Source: Marinobacter salinexigens (GTDB lineage: Bacteria > Pseudomonadota > Gammaproteobacteria > Pseudomonadales > Oleiphilaceae). From it: DNA of 64,000 bases. Made by a program: the position numbers and the translations under genes. This document shows, in pieces, positions 33,248-42,083 of this stretch. The stretch is taken from assembly GCF_008370345.1 (NCBI RefSeq), contig NZ_VTUU01000001.1, positions 114,860-178,859 of the forward strand, read 5' to 3'. The notes below the pieces were generated by a model. It worked only from the letters and a program-made list of their open reading frames with translations. It was not told where the DNA came from and made no database searches. The number at the start of each line of letters is the position of its first letter. Positions within the stretch are counted from its first letter, which is position 1.

Positions 33248-35251
33248 ATGGTTCGGAAGCACATCAGACCGAAAGGCCCGCAGCGGGGTAATGCGACCCT
33301 GCGTACTATCCTGCTCTTGTTTACGGGAAGTTTGCTGGTGCTGGTCCTGCTTGCAGGATTTTTCACCAGTTATAGCTTTTTCCGGAACTACGTTTCCGAT
33401 CAGTTGGCCGGCCATGCCCGGGATGGCGCGACGGCGATCGGCCTTTCCCTCTCGAATGCCATTGATGCACGTGATCCGGTGGCCTCATCGTCGGTTATAG
33501 ATGCGGTTTTTGACAGTGGCCGCTACCTGTCTATCAGTTATCTGGATCATCACGGTAATGAAGTGGCTGGGCGCTCAATGGGGCTGCAGGAAGCCCGGGT
33601 GCCGCCCTGGTTTCTGTTTGTGGTGGACTTGCCGCTCCAGGTTGCGCGGGCTGAAGTTGTCCGGGGCTGGAATCGTCTGGGTACGGTCGAGGTGGTGAGC
33701 CACCCGGGCAGGGCCTATGAAGACCTCTGGCGGATTTCTCTCTGGCTGATTCTCAGCACTCTGTTGATCGGTGGTGTTGGCCTTGTTGTCCTGTATCTGC
33801 TTCTGCGGCGAACGCTCAAACCGCTTAACGCGCTGGAAAAACAGGCGAAGGCGCTGGGCAACAGGGACTTTCGTCAGCGGGTAACGGTGCGTTCTACCCG
33901 GGAATTGAACCTGGTTACCGAAGCGATGAACCAGATGGCAGATGACCTAGGGCAGTTGTTTGAGGGGCAGGCCAAACTGATTCAGCACCTGCGTAAAGTC
34001 AACAACGAAGATCCGGTGACGGGCCTCGACAGTCGCAGCGCGTTCGACCAGCGCCTGAAGGTAGAAGTGGAGTCCGAGGAGAAATCGGCGCCTGGCGCCT
34101 TGATGCTGCTCCATTTGGCGGGATTTGCCGATTATAACCAGGCCTACGGCCGCGAGGAGGCAGACCGGCTCTTGGTGCGAGTTGCGGGGATGGTCCGTGA
34201 ATTTGCCGGGCAGCATTCGGGAGCCTTTGCTGGCCGGAGGACCGGGGCGGAGTTCGCGATATTTGTGCCGGGGGTCATGCCGGCAGATGCCGACGTCTGG
34301 TGTCGGGAACTGGTTTCGAGTGTTGATGGCATATACGCGGATCTGGCATCACCGATGGATACAGCGGTCCACGCTGGCCTGACCCGAACCCGGGAAGGTC
34401 AGGGTGTGCGGGACCTGCTGGCTGCCGCTGATGAAGCACTGAGGGTGGCCCAAAGTTCGGATGAGACCGGCTGCCACGTGGCGGATGGCGGCAAGGATGG
34501 CTTCCACAATCTGGAAACCTGGCGAGTCATTATCAACCAGGCTATCCGTGAGAAGAGCCTGTCGCTGTGGCTCCAGCCGATGGTGCGGGAAAACCAGGAT
34601 GAGCCCGTTTACCATCAGGTATTTTCCCGCATCGTGAATCCGGAAGGATCGCTCAAGGCGGGCATCTTTGTACCTATGGCCGAACGTTTCGGGCTGATCG
34701 CTGATATTGATCGCCTGCTGATAGAACGGGTGCTTCGACGGCTAGCCAATGCCCCGGCGAGGCCACTGGCGGTTTCCCTGGGGAGTGCTTCGGTTGCCAG
34801 TGATGAGTTCCGGCAGGATGTGGTGGCAATGCTCAGAACGGCTGGCCCGGAGGTGAAGAACCTCTGGGTGGGCATCTCTGAGCAGACCATCCATCATCAC
34901 CGTACTGCTGTGGGCCTTTTGGTGAAGGCGCTCGGACGTCTCGGGGTACCGGTACTTGTTGATCGCTTCGGGGTAGGAGGCGTGCCATTTTCCTACCTGA
35001 GAAATCTGAGATTCCAGGCGTTGCGTATCGACAACAGCTTCATTCACGATATCGACACTCATGAGGATAACCGGTTTTACCTGGAGTCGGTGGTGTCTAT
35101 CGCCCACAGTCGGGGGGTGAAAGTGTTCGCGACAGGGGTGGAAACTGCTGCGGAATACTCAGTACTCTGTAAACTGGGTATCGACGGGGCCATGGGTTAC
35201 CATCTGGGCCGGCCATATGCTGCCGACAATCATTCGATAGGGGATCAATAG
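33248..35251 (+). CDS. lapD: LapD-like c-di-GMP receptor (degenerate GGDEF-EAL)
   Basis: Inner-membrane receptor that, when bound to c-di-GMP, sequesters the LapG protease and so keeps the adhesin LapA on the surface. The 667 residues show a first membrane helix (~18-45), a periplasmic LapD/MoxY-type domain (~46-160), a second helix (~165-195), HAMP, a degenerate GGDEF domain (RRTGAEFAI in place of GGDEF) and a degenerate EAL domain (HQVF at the EAL position, DRFG for DDFG). Both catalytic motifs are lost, as expected of a receptor. ATCGGAGAAG precedes the ATG at 33248. No lapG or lapA is in the window. Confidence 0.88.
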   Translation: MVRKHIRPKGPQRGNATLRTILLLFTGSLLVLVLLAGFFTSYSFFRNYVSDQLAGHARDGATAIGLSLSNAIDARDPVASSSVIDAVFDSGRYLSISYLDHHGNEVAGRSMGLQEARVPPWFLFVVDLPLQVARAEVVRGWNRLGTVEVVSHPGRAYEDLWRISLWLILSTLLIGGVGLVVLYLLLRRTLKPLNALEKQAKALGNRDFRQRVTVRSTRELNLVTEAMNQMADDLGQLFEGQAKLIQHLRKVNNEDPVTGLDSRSAFDQRLKVEVESEEKSAPGALMLLHLAGFADYNQAYGREEADRLLVRVAGMVREFAGQHSGAFAGRRTGAEFAIFVPGVMPADADVWCRELVSSVDGIYADLASPMDTAVHAGLTRTREGQGVRDLLAAADEALRVAQSSDETGCHVADGGKDGFHNLETWRVIINQAIREKSLSLWLQPMVRENQDEPVYHQVFSRIVNPEGSLKAGIFVPMAERFGLIADIDRLLIERVLRRLANAPARPLAVSLGSASVASDEFRQDVVAMLRTAGPEVKNLWVGISEQTIHHHRTAVGLLVKALGRLGVPVLVDRFGVGGVPFSYLRNLRFQALRIDNSFIHDIDTHEDNRFYLESVVSIAHSRGVKVFATGVETAAEYSVLCKLGIDGAMGYHLGRPYAADNHSIGDQ

Positions 35252-35254
35252 TCT

Positions 35255-36307
35255 ATGCCAGGCAGAATCAGACAGTATTTCAGGGATCGTAAGGACGACG
35301 TGGAAGATTACGCGGGCGGTAGCGGAGTCATCTTCAAATTCGTGCTTGTCGTACTGGTGATCTACCTGCTGGTAGCGACTGTTCTGGGGATGTACTGGAG
35401 TAGTGAGCCGGACACGTTCTCTGTCAGGGAGCACACCCGTTCGGTGGCCAACAGCATGCAGCGTGAGCCGGTCACCGGGTTCGCGACCACCACGACCATG
35501 ATTCGCATAGCTGAAACATTACTGGATAAACCGGGTGGGTACATAACCAACGACATTTTCCCTCCGGGACTCTGGCTCGATAATATGCCGAACTGGGAAT
35601 ATGGCGTTCTGGTTCAGCTGCGGGATCTTTCCCGTGCCATGCGTAAGGACATCAGCCGTTCCCAGAGCCAGTCCGCGGAAGATCCGGACCTGATCATTGC
35701 GGAGCCGCAGTTCCACTTTGACAGCAACAGCTGGGCGATTCCGTCCACCGAGGCTGAATACCGCCGGGGTATAGAGGCACTCAAGCGCTACCTGAACCGG
35801 CTCTCGGCGCCGGAGCAGGCGAACGCGCAATTCTTTGCCCGGGCCGACAACCTGGGGAACTGGCTGGCGGATCTGGAAACCCGCCTGGGTAGCCTGTCCC
35901 GGACACTGGGCGAGAGTGTGGGTAAAGCGTCGGTCTCGGATGCCGTGGCGAACGTTGATCAGGACAACCCGCTGGATGAAGAAACCGGCGCGATTGATGT
36001 AAAAACGCCCTGGACCAAGGTAGACGACGTATTTTACGAAGCGCGGGGCAGTGCCTGGGCTCTGCTCCATATTTTCCGCGCCATAGAGGTGGATTTTCGC
36101 AAAGTTCTGCAGGATAAGAACGCAACAGCCAGTGTGAAGCAGATCATCATCGAGCTGGAGGGCACTCAGGAGCCAATGTGGAGTCCGATCATTCTCAACG
36201 GTAGTGGGTTTGGCGTTCTGGCCAATCACTCGCTGACCATGGCGGCCTACCTTTCCCGGGCCAATGCGGCAATCAGTGACATGCGAGACCTGTTATCCCG
36301 TGGCTGA
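35255..36307 (+). CDS. DUF2333 family membrane protein
   Basis: A 350-residue protein with one membrane helix near the N terminus (FKFVLVVLVIYLLVATVLGM, ~29-48) and a large periplasmic part. SSEPDTFSVREHTRSVAN, KPGGYITNDIFPPGLWLDNM, WEYGVLVQLRDLSRAMRKD and the LFARADNLGNWL-like segment near 195 mark the DUF2333 family, found widely in gammaproteobacteria and of unknown function. It starts three bases after the lapD stop, so the two form an operon; an association with envelope or biofilm processes is thus possible. Confidence 0.9.
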   Translation: MPGRIRQYFRDRKDDVEDYAGGSGVIFKFVLVVLVIYLLVATVLGMYWSSEPDTFSVREHTRSVANSMQREPVTGFATTTTMIRIAETLLDKPGGYITNDIFPPGLWLDNMPNWEYGVLVQLRDLSRAMRKDISRSQSQSAEDPDLIIAEPQFHFDSNSWAIPSTEAEYRRGIEALKRYLNRLSAPEQANAQFFARADNLGNWLADLETRLGSLSRTLGESVGKASVSDAVANVDQDNPLDEETGAIDVKTPWTKVDDVFYEARGSAWALLHIFRAIEVDFRKVLQDKNATASVKQIIIELEGTQEPMWSPIILNGSGFGVLANHSLTMAAYLSRANAAISDMRDLLSRG

Positions 36308-36320
36308 TGCTTGAATTCAG

Positions 36321-36360
36321 GCATAAAAAAACCGGGCGCTGGGCCCGGTTTTTTTATGCC
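36321..36360. terminator. Bidirectional terminator between DUF2333 gene and ppa
   Basis: AAACCGGGC, loop GCTGG, GCCCGGTTT with runs of A before and T after, so it can work on both strands for the two convergent genes. Confidence 0.85.
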
Positions 36361-36377
36361 ATTCGGAATCCGTACTA

Positions 36378-36905
36378 TCAGCCTTTGTAAGCTGCGATAG
36401 ACTCTTCGATGGCTTTCTTGGCTGCGGCTGCATTGTCCCAGCCCTGAACCTTGACCCACTTGCCCGGCTCGAGAGTCTTGTAGTTCTCGAAGAAGTGCTG
36501 GATCTGGTTGCGCAGCAGTTCCGGCAGATCAGTGATTTCCTTCACGTCGTGGTAAGTCGTGGTCAGCTTGTCGTGGGGAACAGCAACCAGCTTGGCGTCT
36601 CCACCAGCTTCGTCTTCCATGTTCAGAACGCCAACCGGACGGCAGCGGATTACGGAGCCAGCCTGAACCGGGTACGGAGTCACAACCAGCACGTCCAGCG
36701 GATCGCCGTCGTCGGCCAGGGTGTGCGGGATGAAACCGTAGTTGGCCGGGTAGAACATCGGGGTAGCCATGAAGCGGTCTACCAGCAGCGCGCCCATGTC
36801 TTTGTCCAGTTCGTACTTGACCGGAGAGCTGTTGGCCGGGATTTCGATGGCTACATAGATGTCTTCAGGCGGGTTCTTGCCTGCGGGGATGTTGTCGAAT
36901 TGCAT
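36378..36905 (-). CDS. ppa: Inorganic pyrophosphatase (family I)
   Basis: Hydrolyses pyrophosphate and so drives biosynthesis. 175 residues, family length. [16 protein letters not shown] carries the metal-binding aspartates; [20 protein letters not shown] and [19 protein letters not shown] complete the active site. AAGGA precedes the ATG at 36905 and codon use is restricted, a sign of high expression. A -10 element lies at 36962-36967. Confidence 0.97.
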   Translation of the reverse strand: MQFDNIPAGKNPPEDIYVAIEIPANSSPVKYELDKDMGALLVDRFMATPMFYPANYGFIPHTLADDGDPLDVLVVTPYPVQAGSVIRCRPVGVLNMEDEAGGDAKLVAVPHDKLTTTYHDVKEITDLPELLRNQIQHFFENYKTLEPGKWVKVQGWDNAAAAKKAIEESIAAYKG

Positions 36906-36961
36906 GTGCGATCCTTCCTGGTACGTAAGGTACGTTTAACTGCGGTTAAAAAGTGGGCGCA

Positions 36962-36967
36962 ATTATA
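36962..36967 (-). promoter_or_regulatory. -10 element of the ppa promoter
   Basis: TATAAT on the minus strand, about 57 bases before the ppa ATG. The -35 is weak (TTTCGA at 17 bp). The start point would be near 36955. Confidence 0.5.
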
Positions 36968-37027
36968 CGGAAGTCCGCTGCAGTTCGAAACTAAACCTTG
37001 GTAGGTCTGCCCGTGATGGTGCGAGCA

Positions 37028-37132
37028 TCGATCTGGTGAAGCCTTCCGAAAAGCGCCCGTGAATACGTCCGTGTAGGGCTCGGTCGCGCCATCCCTGGCG
37101 CTCCACGTTTTCGGAAGGCTTCACCAGATCGA
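37028..37132. repeat. Long-hairpin repeat element, copy A
   Basis: A perfect 25-bp inverted repeat (37028-37052 with 37108-37132, each holding GGTGAAGCCTTCCGAAAA or its complement) encloses a 55-base core. Read on the minus strand the core GTGGAGCGCCAGGGATGGCG... aligns with the cores of copies B and C (GGAGCCATGGATGGCGGAGC). Copy A is thus in the opposite orientation. It lies in the 437-base gap between ppa and the acyl-CoA dehydrogenase gene, which holds no gene I can support. Confidence 0.8.
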
Positions 37133-37202
37133 CGCCCAGATACTGCAATTGCTCTCTGAAAATTGAATGGCGATTAAGGGAAGGCTTGCACAGCCTTTGA
37201 TG

Positions 37203-37313
37203 GGGCGGGTCACCCTGCTGTCCAAAACTGTGCGGAGCCATGGATGGCGGAGCTCAAGCGCCACAGGGATGTGCCGCAAGGAGCGGGTTTTGGACAGCAG
37301 GGTGACCTGCCCC
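37203..37313. repeat. Long-hairpin repeat element, copy B
   Basis: Arms GGTCACCCTGCTGTCCAAAAC (from 37208) and its complement (37287-37307) pair perfectly over about 21 bp and continue with one G-T pair. The 58-base core contains GGAGCCATGGATGGCGGAGC and CCGCAAGGAGCGGG. It starts 31 bases after the acyl-CoA dehydrogenase stop (37344, minus strand), so it may end that transcript. Core shared with copy C, arms different. Confidence 0.85.
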
Positions 37314-37343
37314 TAACTCCGAGCAATGAGGGGCAAGGGAAGG

Positions 37344-38483
37344 CTAGATCCGGAGCTGCTTAGCAATCAACTCCTTCATGATCTCCGTTGTGCCACCGCC
37401 GATGGAGAAAATTTTGGCATCCCGGTACAGGCGTTCCACCACGGATTCGCGCATGTATCCCATACCACCGAACAGCTGAACAGCCTCCCGGGTAACCTCC
37501 TCGCAAACCTCGACGGCGAAGTTCTTGGCCATCGCGACTTCCTTGACTGGATTCTTCCCGGCTTGCATCAGGGCCGCGCAGCGATAGGTGTATTCCCGGG
37601 CAATGTCGATTCGAGTCGCCATATCCACCAGCTTGTGGCGGGTTACCTGGAAACCGGAAATGTTACGGCCGAAAGCCTGGCGCTGGCGGGAGTAATCAAG
37701 GGCCGCCTCATAGGCAAGCTGAGCGGTCATGTAGGCCATGATGGACAGCATCAGGCGCTCCGCCAGGAAGTTGCTCATGATCGCAATGAAGCCGGCATTT
37801 TCGGCGCCGATCAGGCGGTCTGCGGGTACCCGGCAATCCTCGAAGAAAAGCTCCGCCGTATCACTGGCCCACCATCCCATTTTCCGGAGTTTACGGCCCC
37901 TCGAGAAACCCGGCGTATCCCGGTCGATCAGCAGCAGGCTGATCCCGCTATGTCCCTCACCGCCGGTACGAACAGCAACGGTGTAGTGATCTGCGCGGAT
38001 GCCGCTGGTTATGAAGGTCTTGCTGCCGTTGACAATGTAATGATCACCCTCACGCACCGCACGTGTTTTAAGATTGGCGACATCAGAGCCACCTCCGGGC
38101 TCAGTGATCGCGAGAGCAGCGATTTTTTCTCCACTCAGGACGGGCGGTACGATCTGCTGGCGGATGTCCGGGCGCGCCCATTTGGCGACCGGAGGTAGTC
38201 CTATATCCAGAGAGCCGAGGCTGGCAACCAGCCCTCCGGATGTGGAGCGCATCAACTCTTCCGATACTGCCACTTTCAGGAAAACATCACCCTCACCGGT
38301 GCCGCCCAATGCTTCCGGAAACCCGATGCCCAGCAACCCGGCTTCGCCTGCTTTCTGATAGAGCTCACGGGGGAACTCGCCGGATTCTTCCCATTCATCG
38401 ATGTGTGGAAGTATGTGGGTGGTTACAAACTTGCGGGCGCTGATACGCGCCTGTTCGTGGATGTCGCTGAAATAGTCGGACAC
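37344..38483 (-). CDS. Acyl-CoA dehydrogenase
   Basis: FAD enzyme that oxidises an acyl-CoA to the 2-enoyl-CoA. Markers: ALAITEPGGGSDVANLKTRA (FAD/substrate loop), INGSKTFITSGIRADHYTVA-like segment near 155 (VNGSKTFITSGIRAD), FGGMGYMRESVVERLYRDAK near the C terminus and the final GGTTEIMKELIAKQL. The catalytic Glu should lie in the MRE/VERLYRD area. I chose the GTG at 38483 (379 residues) because AGGGAGG lies just ahead and the protein then has the family length; an ATG at 38534 would add 17 residues. Substrate not predictable; the range includes short- and branched-chain acyl-CoAs. Confidence 0.88.
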   Translation of the reverse strand: MSDYFSDIHEQARISARKFVTTHILPHIDEWEESGEFPRELYQKAGEAGLLGIGFPEALGGTGEGDVFLKVAVSEELMRSTSGGLVASLGSLDIGLPPVAKWARPDIRQQIVPPVLSGEKIAALAITEPGGGSDVANLKTRAVREGDHYIVNGSKTFITSGIRADHYTVAVRTGGEGHSGISLLLIDRDTPGFSRGRKLRKMGWWASDTAELFFEDCRVPADRLIGAENAGFIAIMSNFLAERLMLSIMAYMTAQLAYEAALDYSRQRQAFGRNISGFQVTRHKLVDMATRIDIAREYTYRCAALMQAGKNPVKEVAMAKNFAVEVCEEVTREAVQLFGGMGYMRESVVERLYRDAKIFSIGGGTTEIMKELIAKQLRI

Positions 38484-38573
38484 GGTAGCCTCCCTGTCTG
38501 TTTTTGTTGGTAAGGCAGTGTCGCTCACAATCATGTACCAAGCAAGCGCTTGGTTTTGGTTTTTGCGGGCAAT

Positions 38574-38602
38574 AAAAAAAGCTGGCCTGATGGGCCAGCT
38601 TT
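38574..38602 (-). terminator. Rho-independent terminator of rpiA
   Basis: AGCTGGCC, loop TGATG reading on the plus strand, GGCCAGCT, with seven T on the minus strand; 25 bases after the rpiA stop. Confidence 0.85.
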
Positions 38603-38626
38603 CAGGAGCTCGATACCGGACTGATG

Positions 38627-39307
38627 TCAGGCGCCCTGTCGGGGGATGCTCTTTACGCCATCCTTGGTGCCCAGCAGTAGCAAGTCTGCTGCGCGGCGGG
38701 CAAACAGGCCGTTGGTCACGACGCCGACAATGTTGTTGAGCTGTTCCTCAATGTGAATCGGACGTGAGATGTCCATGTTGTGAACGTCAATAATGATGTT
38801 GCCGTTATCGGTCACCACACCTTCCCGGTAAACAGGGTCGCCGCCAAGTTTGACGATTTCACGACCTACATGGCTACGGGCCATAGGGATCACCTCGACC
38901 GGTAGCGGGAAGTTGCCGAGCACGCCGACCATCTTGGATTCATCGGCAATGCACACAAAGGTTTTGGCGACAGCAGCTACGATCTTCTCGCGCGTCAAGG
39001 CTGCGCCGCCGCCCTTGATCAGTTCCAGGCGTTCGTTACTTTCGTCGGCACCATCCACATAGAACTCAATCTCGGCAACGCTGTTGAGATCGTAGACCGG
39101 GATGCCGTGACCTTTCAGGCGGTCGGCCGTCGCTTCGGAACTGGCGACGGCGCCCTCGAACTCATTCTTCAACTCCGCCAGGTAATCAATGAAGAAGTTG
39201 GCGGTGCTTCCGGTGCCAACGCCGACAATGCTGTCGCTCTGCAAGTGGGGGGCGATATAGTCCACGGCGGCTTTGGCGACGGCTTTTTTGAGTTCGTCCT
39301 GGGTCAT
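38627..39307 (-). CDS. rpiA: Ribose-5-phosphate isomerase A
   Basis: Interconverts ribose 5-phosphate and ribulose 5-phosphate. 226 residues. [20 protein letters not shown] (phosphate loop), [20 protein letters not shown] with the catalytic acidic residues and Lys, and VREKIVA-type [13 protein letters not shown] are present. Divergent from ilvA with a 140-base shared promoter region, as in many gammaproteobacteria. Confidence 0.97.
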   Translation of the reverse strand: MTQDELKKAVAKAAVDYIAPHLQSDSIVGVGTGSTANFFIDYLAELKNEFEGAVASSEATADRLKGHGIPVYDLNSVAEIEFYVDGADESNERLELIKGGGAALTREKIVAAVAKTFVCIADESKMVGVLGNFPLPVEVIPMARSHVGREIVKLGGDPVYREGVVTDNGNIIIDVHNMDISRPIHIEEQLNNIVGVVTNGLFARRAADLLLLGTKDGVKSIPRQGA

Positions 39308-39447
39308 TGTCGGGCTCCGGCAGAAAATCTGGATAGTATTTCGCGCATTATAGCCTCTTACGTCGGTCTGCTTATAGACGGCTACCGTGCAAACTTTCTA
39401 CACTGTGGCCTTTTCCCCGCGAAAACTCACCAGCAACCGGAACCACT

Positions 39448-40977
39448 ATGCCGCAACGCTATATCAAGAAGATTCTCGATGCCCGCGTCTATGACGTAGC
39501 CATCGAAACACCCCTGACCGAGGCCCGTAGTCTGTCCAAGCGCTTTGACAACAATATTATGCTCAAGCGTGAAGACCTTCAGCCGGTGTTTTCCTTCAAG
39601 ATTCGTGGCGCGTACAACCGGATTGCTCAGCTTTCTGAAGAGCAGAAGGCGAAAGGGGTTATTTGTGCTTCTGCCGGTAACCACGCTCAGGGCGTTGCAC
39701 TTGCCTCCAAAAAGCTGGGGATCAAGGCGGTGATTGTGATGCCCCAGACCACGCCTGATATCAAGGTGAAGTCCGTCAGATCCCATGGTGCGAAAGTGGT
39801 CCTCAAGGGTGATGCCTTTGACGAGGCTGCTGCCCACGCGCAGGAACTGATCGCCAAGCATGGCTACACCTACATCCCGCCTTACGATGATCCGGATGTT
39901 ATTGCAGGGCAGGGAACGGTTGCCATGGAAATGATGTGGCAGTTTTCCCAGCCGCTGCATGCGGTATTCATTCCCGTAGGCGGTGGCGGACTGGTGGCTG
40001 GTATGGCTGCCTATATCAAGTACCTGCGCCCGGAAATCAAAGTGATCGGTGTTGAGCCGGAAGACTCCAATTGCCTGCAGGCGGCGATGAAAGCCGGCAA
40101 GCGTGTGGTTCTGGACGAAGTGGGTATCTTTGCTGACGGTGTAGCCGTCAAGCAGATCGGCGAGGAGCCCTGGGAGGTCTGCAAGGATAATGTGGATGAG
40201 GTGATTACCGTTTCCACGGATGAAATCTGTGCAGCAATCAAGGACATTTTTGAAGATACCCGTTCCATTGCCGAGCCGGCAGGTGCGTTGGCTGTCGCGG
40301 GTATAAAGAAGTACATCGAGCGTGAACAGATCGAAGGCGAGAATCTGGCGGGCGTGCTCAGCGGCGCCAACATGAATTTTGACCGTTTACGGTACATCTC
40401 TGAGCGCACTGAAATCGGCGAAAAGCGTGAAGCCATTCTGGCGGTGACCATCCCTGAAAAGCCTGGCGCATTCAAGACCTTCATCAATGCCCTGCACAAG
40501 CGCAGTATCACCGAGTTCAACTATCGCTATGCTGATAGCGCCGATGCCACCATTTTCGTTGGCATCCAGATCCAGGCTGGCGGGCATGGCCGTGATGAGT
40601 TGGTGCAGGATCTCCGGGAAAACGGGTACTCGGTGGTAGATCTTACTGACAGCGACCTGGCCAAACAGCACATCCGCCACATGGTGGGTGGCCACGCGCC
40701 AGCCATCACCAACGAAAAGGTCTTCCAGTTCGAGTTCCCCGAGCGCCCTGGGGCTTTGCTGAAGTTTCTGATGTCTCTTGGCACCCGCTGGAACATCTCA
40801 ATGTTCCACTACCGCAATCACGGGGCGGCCTATAGCCGGGTATTGCTGGGGGCCCAGGTTGAACATGACGAGGTGGCGGATTTCGAGAAGATGCTCAGCA
40901 AGGTCGGCTTCCGCTATGAAAATATGACCGACAATGAGGCCTATCAGTTGTTCCTGGGGGCTGGAAACAACCGATAA
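39448..40977 (+). CDS. ilvA: Biosynthetic threonine ammonia-lyase
   Basis: PLP enzyme making 2-oxobutyrate from threonine, first step of isoleucine synthesis. 509 residues: a catalytic domain (1-325) with REDLQPVFSFKIRGAYN (PLP Lys) and PVGGGGLVAGMAAYIKYL (phosphate loop), then two ACT-like regulatory domains (~330-410, PEKPGAFKTFINAL; ~425-505, PERPGALLKFLMSL), where isoleucine inhibits and valine activates. Hairpin repeat copy C starts ten bases after the stop. Confidence 0.96.
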   Translation: MPQRYIKKILDARVYDVAIETPLTEARSLSKRFDNNIMLKREDLQPVFSFKIRGAYNRIAQLSEEQKAKGVICASAGNHAQGVALASKKLGIKAVIVMPQTTPDIKVKSVRSHGAKVVLKGDAFDEAAAHAQELIAKHGYTYIPPYDDPDVIAGQGTVAMEMMWQFSQPLHAVFIPVGGGGLVAGMAAYIKYLRPEIKVIGVEPEDSNCLQAAMKAGKRVVLDEVGIFADGVAVKQIGEEPWEVCKDNVDEVITVSTDEICAAIKDIFEDTRSIAEPAGALAVAGIKKYIEREQIEGENLAGVLSGANMNFDRLRYISERTEIGEKREAILAVTIPEKPGAFKTFINALHKRSITEFNYRYADSADATIFVGIQIQAGGHGRDELVQDLRENGYSVVDLTDSDLAKQHIRHMVGGHAPAITNEKVFQFEFPERPGALLKFLMSLGTRWNISMFHYRNHGAAYSRVLLGAQVEHDEVADFEKMLSKVGFRYENMTDNEAYQLFLGAGNNR

Positions 40978-40986
40978 TCTCTGGTG

Positions 40987-41094
40987 CCCGGGTGGAGCGG
41001 CTTTCCAAAACTGTGCGGAGCCATGGATGGCGGAGCTCAAGCGTCACATGGACGTGCCGCAAGGAGCGAGTTTTGGAAAGCCGCTCCACTTGGG
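40987..41094. repeat. Long-hairpin repeat element, copy C
   Basis: Arms GGTGGAGCGGCTTTCCAAAAC (ends at 41011) and its complement (from 41070) pair over about 21 bp and then by G-T pairs. The core differs from copy B in only a few bases (GGAGCCATGGATGGCGGAGC identical), but the arms differ (GGCTTTCC against GCTGTCC) with matching changes on both sides. It follows the ilvA stop directly. Confidence 0.85.
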
Positions 41095-41247
41095 CTCTCC
41101 CGTTATGTCTGGTTATTACATAATTTTAACCAGTGAAAAATTGTAAAATTGAAGATGCGTGTTAGTCTTTGGTCTAATTCTCGAAGTCAGAAATAGCTGA
41201 CTGATTTCTAAACAAATTGCCAATCACACAGGAAGGATTGTAAAGCC

Positions 41248-41412
41248 ATGGGTGCTAAACCTGACATCATTAAGGCCATCGTGCTGATTTTTGCTGTCGG
41301 ACTTGTAATCACCGGGTTTACTTCCATCCACGCCTCTGAAGAGAAGCCGCGGGCTCAGGAAAGCGTCACTGTCGGCGTTGTTCAGTCCTCGGATAACCTT
41401 CTGAACCGGTAA
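41248..41412 (+). CDS. Small single-helix membrane protein, unknown function
   Basis: A 54-residue frame starting MGAKPDIIKAIVLIFAVG, with one hydrophobic helix (residues ~8-26) and a polar C-terminal part (EEKPRAQESVTVG). AGGAAGG lies ahead of the ATG. The 3' end overlaps the antisense end of ygfA by about 30 bases. Could be an exported peptide or a small membrane-anchored protein; the codon use is ordinary for this genome, which supports it being real. Confidence 0.55.
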   Translation: MGAKPDIIKAIVLIFAVGLVITGFTSIHASEEKPRAQESVTVGVVQSSDNLLNR

Positions 41413-42029
41413 CTCCGCCGGTCTGTGACCACCCCATGCAGTGGCACGTCCCAAGGTTCTACCGGTAACTCATTCACCTTCTGGAAATCATGGGCCAGGC
41501 CGATGAGTTTGGGTGCCAATCTGGGTCTGATTCGGCTGAAAGCAAACGTTCGGTCGTAGAAACCTCCACCCATTCCCAATCTCCCTCCTTTCTCATCAAA
41601 ACCCACCAGCGGAAAAAGCACTGCATCCAACGCCCAGGGTGGGCGCTTCAGCCCTTTGCTGAAGGACGGTTCCGGAATGCCGAAGCGGTTGGCCGAGAGC
41701 TTGATGCCATCATGATAGGGGCTGAAAACAAGATGGCCTTCATGAACAGGGTGTAGTACCGGCAAATAAAAGGTGATGCCCTTACGCCGTGCCATGGTCA
41801 TATACAGATGTGGGTCAATCTCGCCATCGTTGGGAAGATAAATCGCAATATGCCTGGCCCGATGCATATCGGGGTGGTTTAACAGGTTCAGGGCGAGGGA
41901 TTCGGATGCCCGCTGTTGCTGTTCCGTGCTCAGAGAGCGGCGAAGCCGGCGAATACGTTGGCGTAGCTGGCTGCGGGACAGGTTGTCGGGATGAGGTTCG
42001 AACGGTTGAGGGGGGATGAACTGAGTCAA
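41382..42029 (-). CDS. ygfA: 5-formyltetrahydrofolate cyclo-ligase
   Basis: Returns 5-formyl-THF to the active folate pool. SRSQLRQRIRRLRRSLS at the start, IAIYLPNDGEIDP, the VLFPLVGFDEKGGRLGMGGGFYD motif (ATP and folate site) and a typical end. Its usual place is just after the 6S RNA gene; here the two are separated by a 5.2-kb island. No ATG opens the frame outside the 6S-derived repeat. I place the start at the TTG at 42029 (215 residues); an ATG at 42077 lies inside the 52-bp repeat and would translate 6S sequence. See the finding on lost co-transcription. Confidence 0.88.
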   Translation of the reverse strand: MTQFIPPQPFEPHPDNLSRSQLRQRIRRLRRSLSTEQQQRASESLALNLLNHPDMHRARHIAIYLPNDGEIDPHLYMTMARRKGITFYLPVLHPVHEGHLVFSPYHDGIKLSANRFGIPEPSFSKGLKRPPWALDAVLFPLVGFDEKGGRLGMGGGFYDRTFAFSRIRPRLAPKLIGLAHDFQKVNELPVEPWDVPLHGVVTDRRSYRFRRLSED

Positions 42030-42031
42030 GG

Positions 42032-42083
42032 TAAAGCTTCCCGGGCTGCCGTTATCGGATGTGGCCCTTGAACCCAAAGTTCA
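42032..42083 (-). repeat. Left attachment repeat (duplicate of 6S RNA 3' end)
   Basis: 52 bases identical to 47272-47323, starting TAAAGCTTCCCGGGCTGCCG. This copy has no 6S body beside it and adjoins ygfA. It marks the ygfA-side end of the island. Confidence 0.92.

Noticed and set aside
37028..37313. Insertion sequence or MITE with target-site duplications
   Set aside because: The elements have inverted arms and a shared core but no duplicated target bases that I could find, so I list them as hairpin repeats only.
42052..42077. ATG at 42077 as the ygfA start
   Set aside because: It lies in the 52-bp 6S-derived repeat and would translate structural RNA sequence; protein similarity begins after the TTG at 42029.
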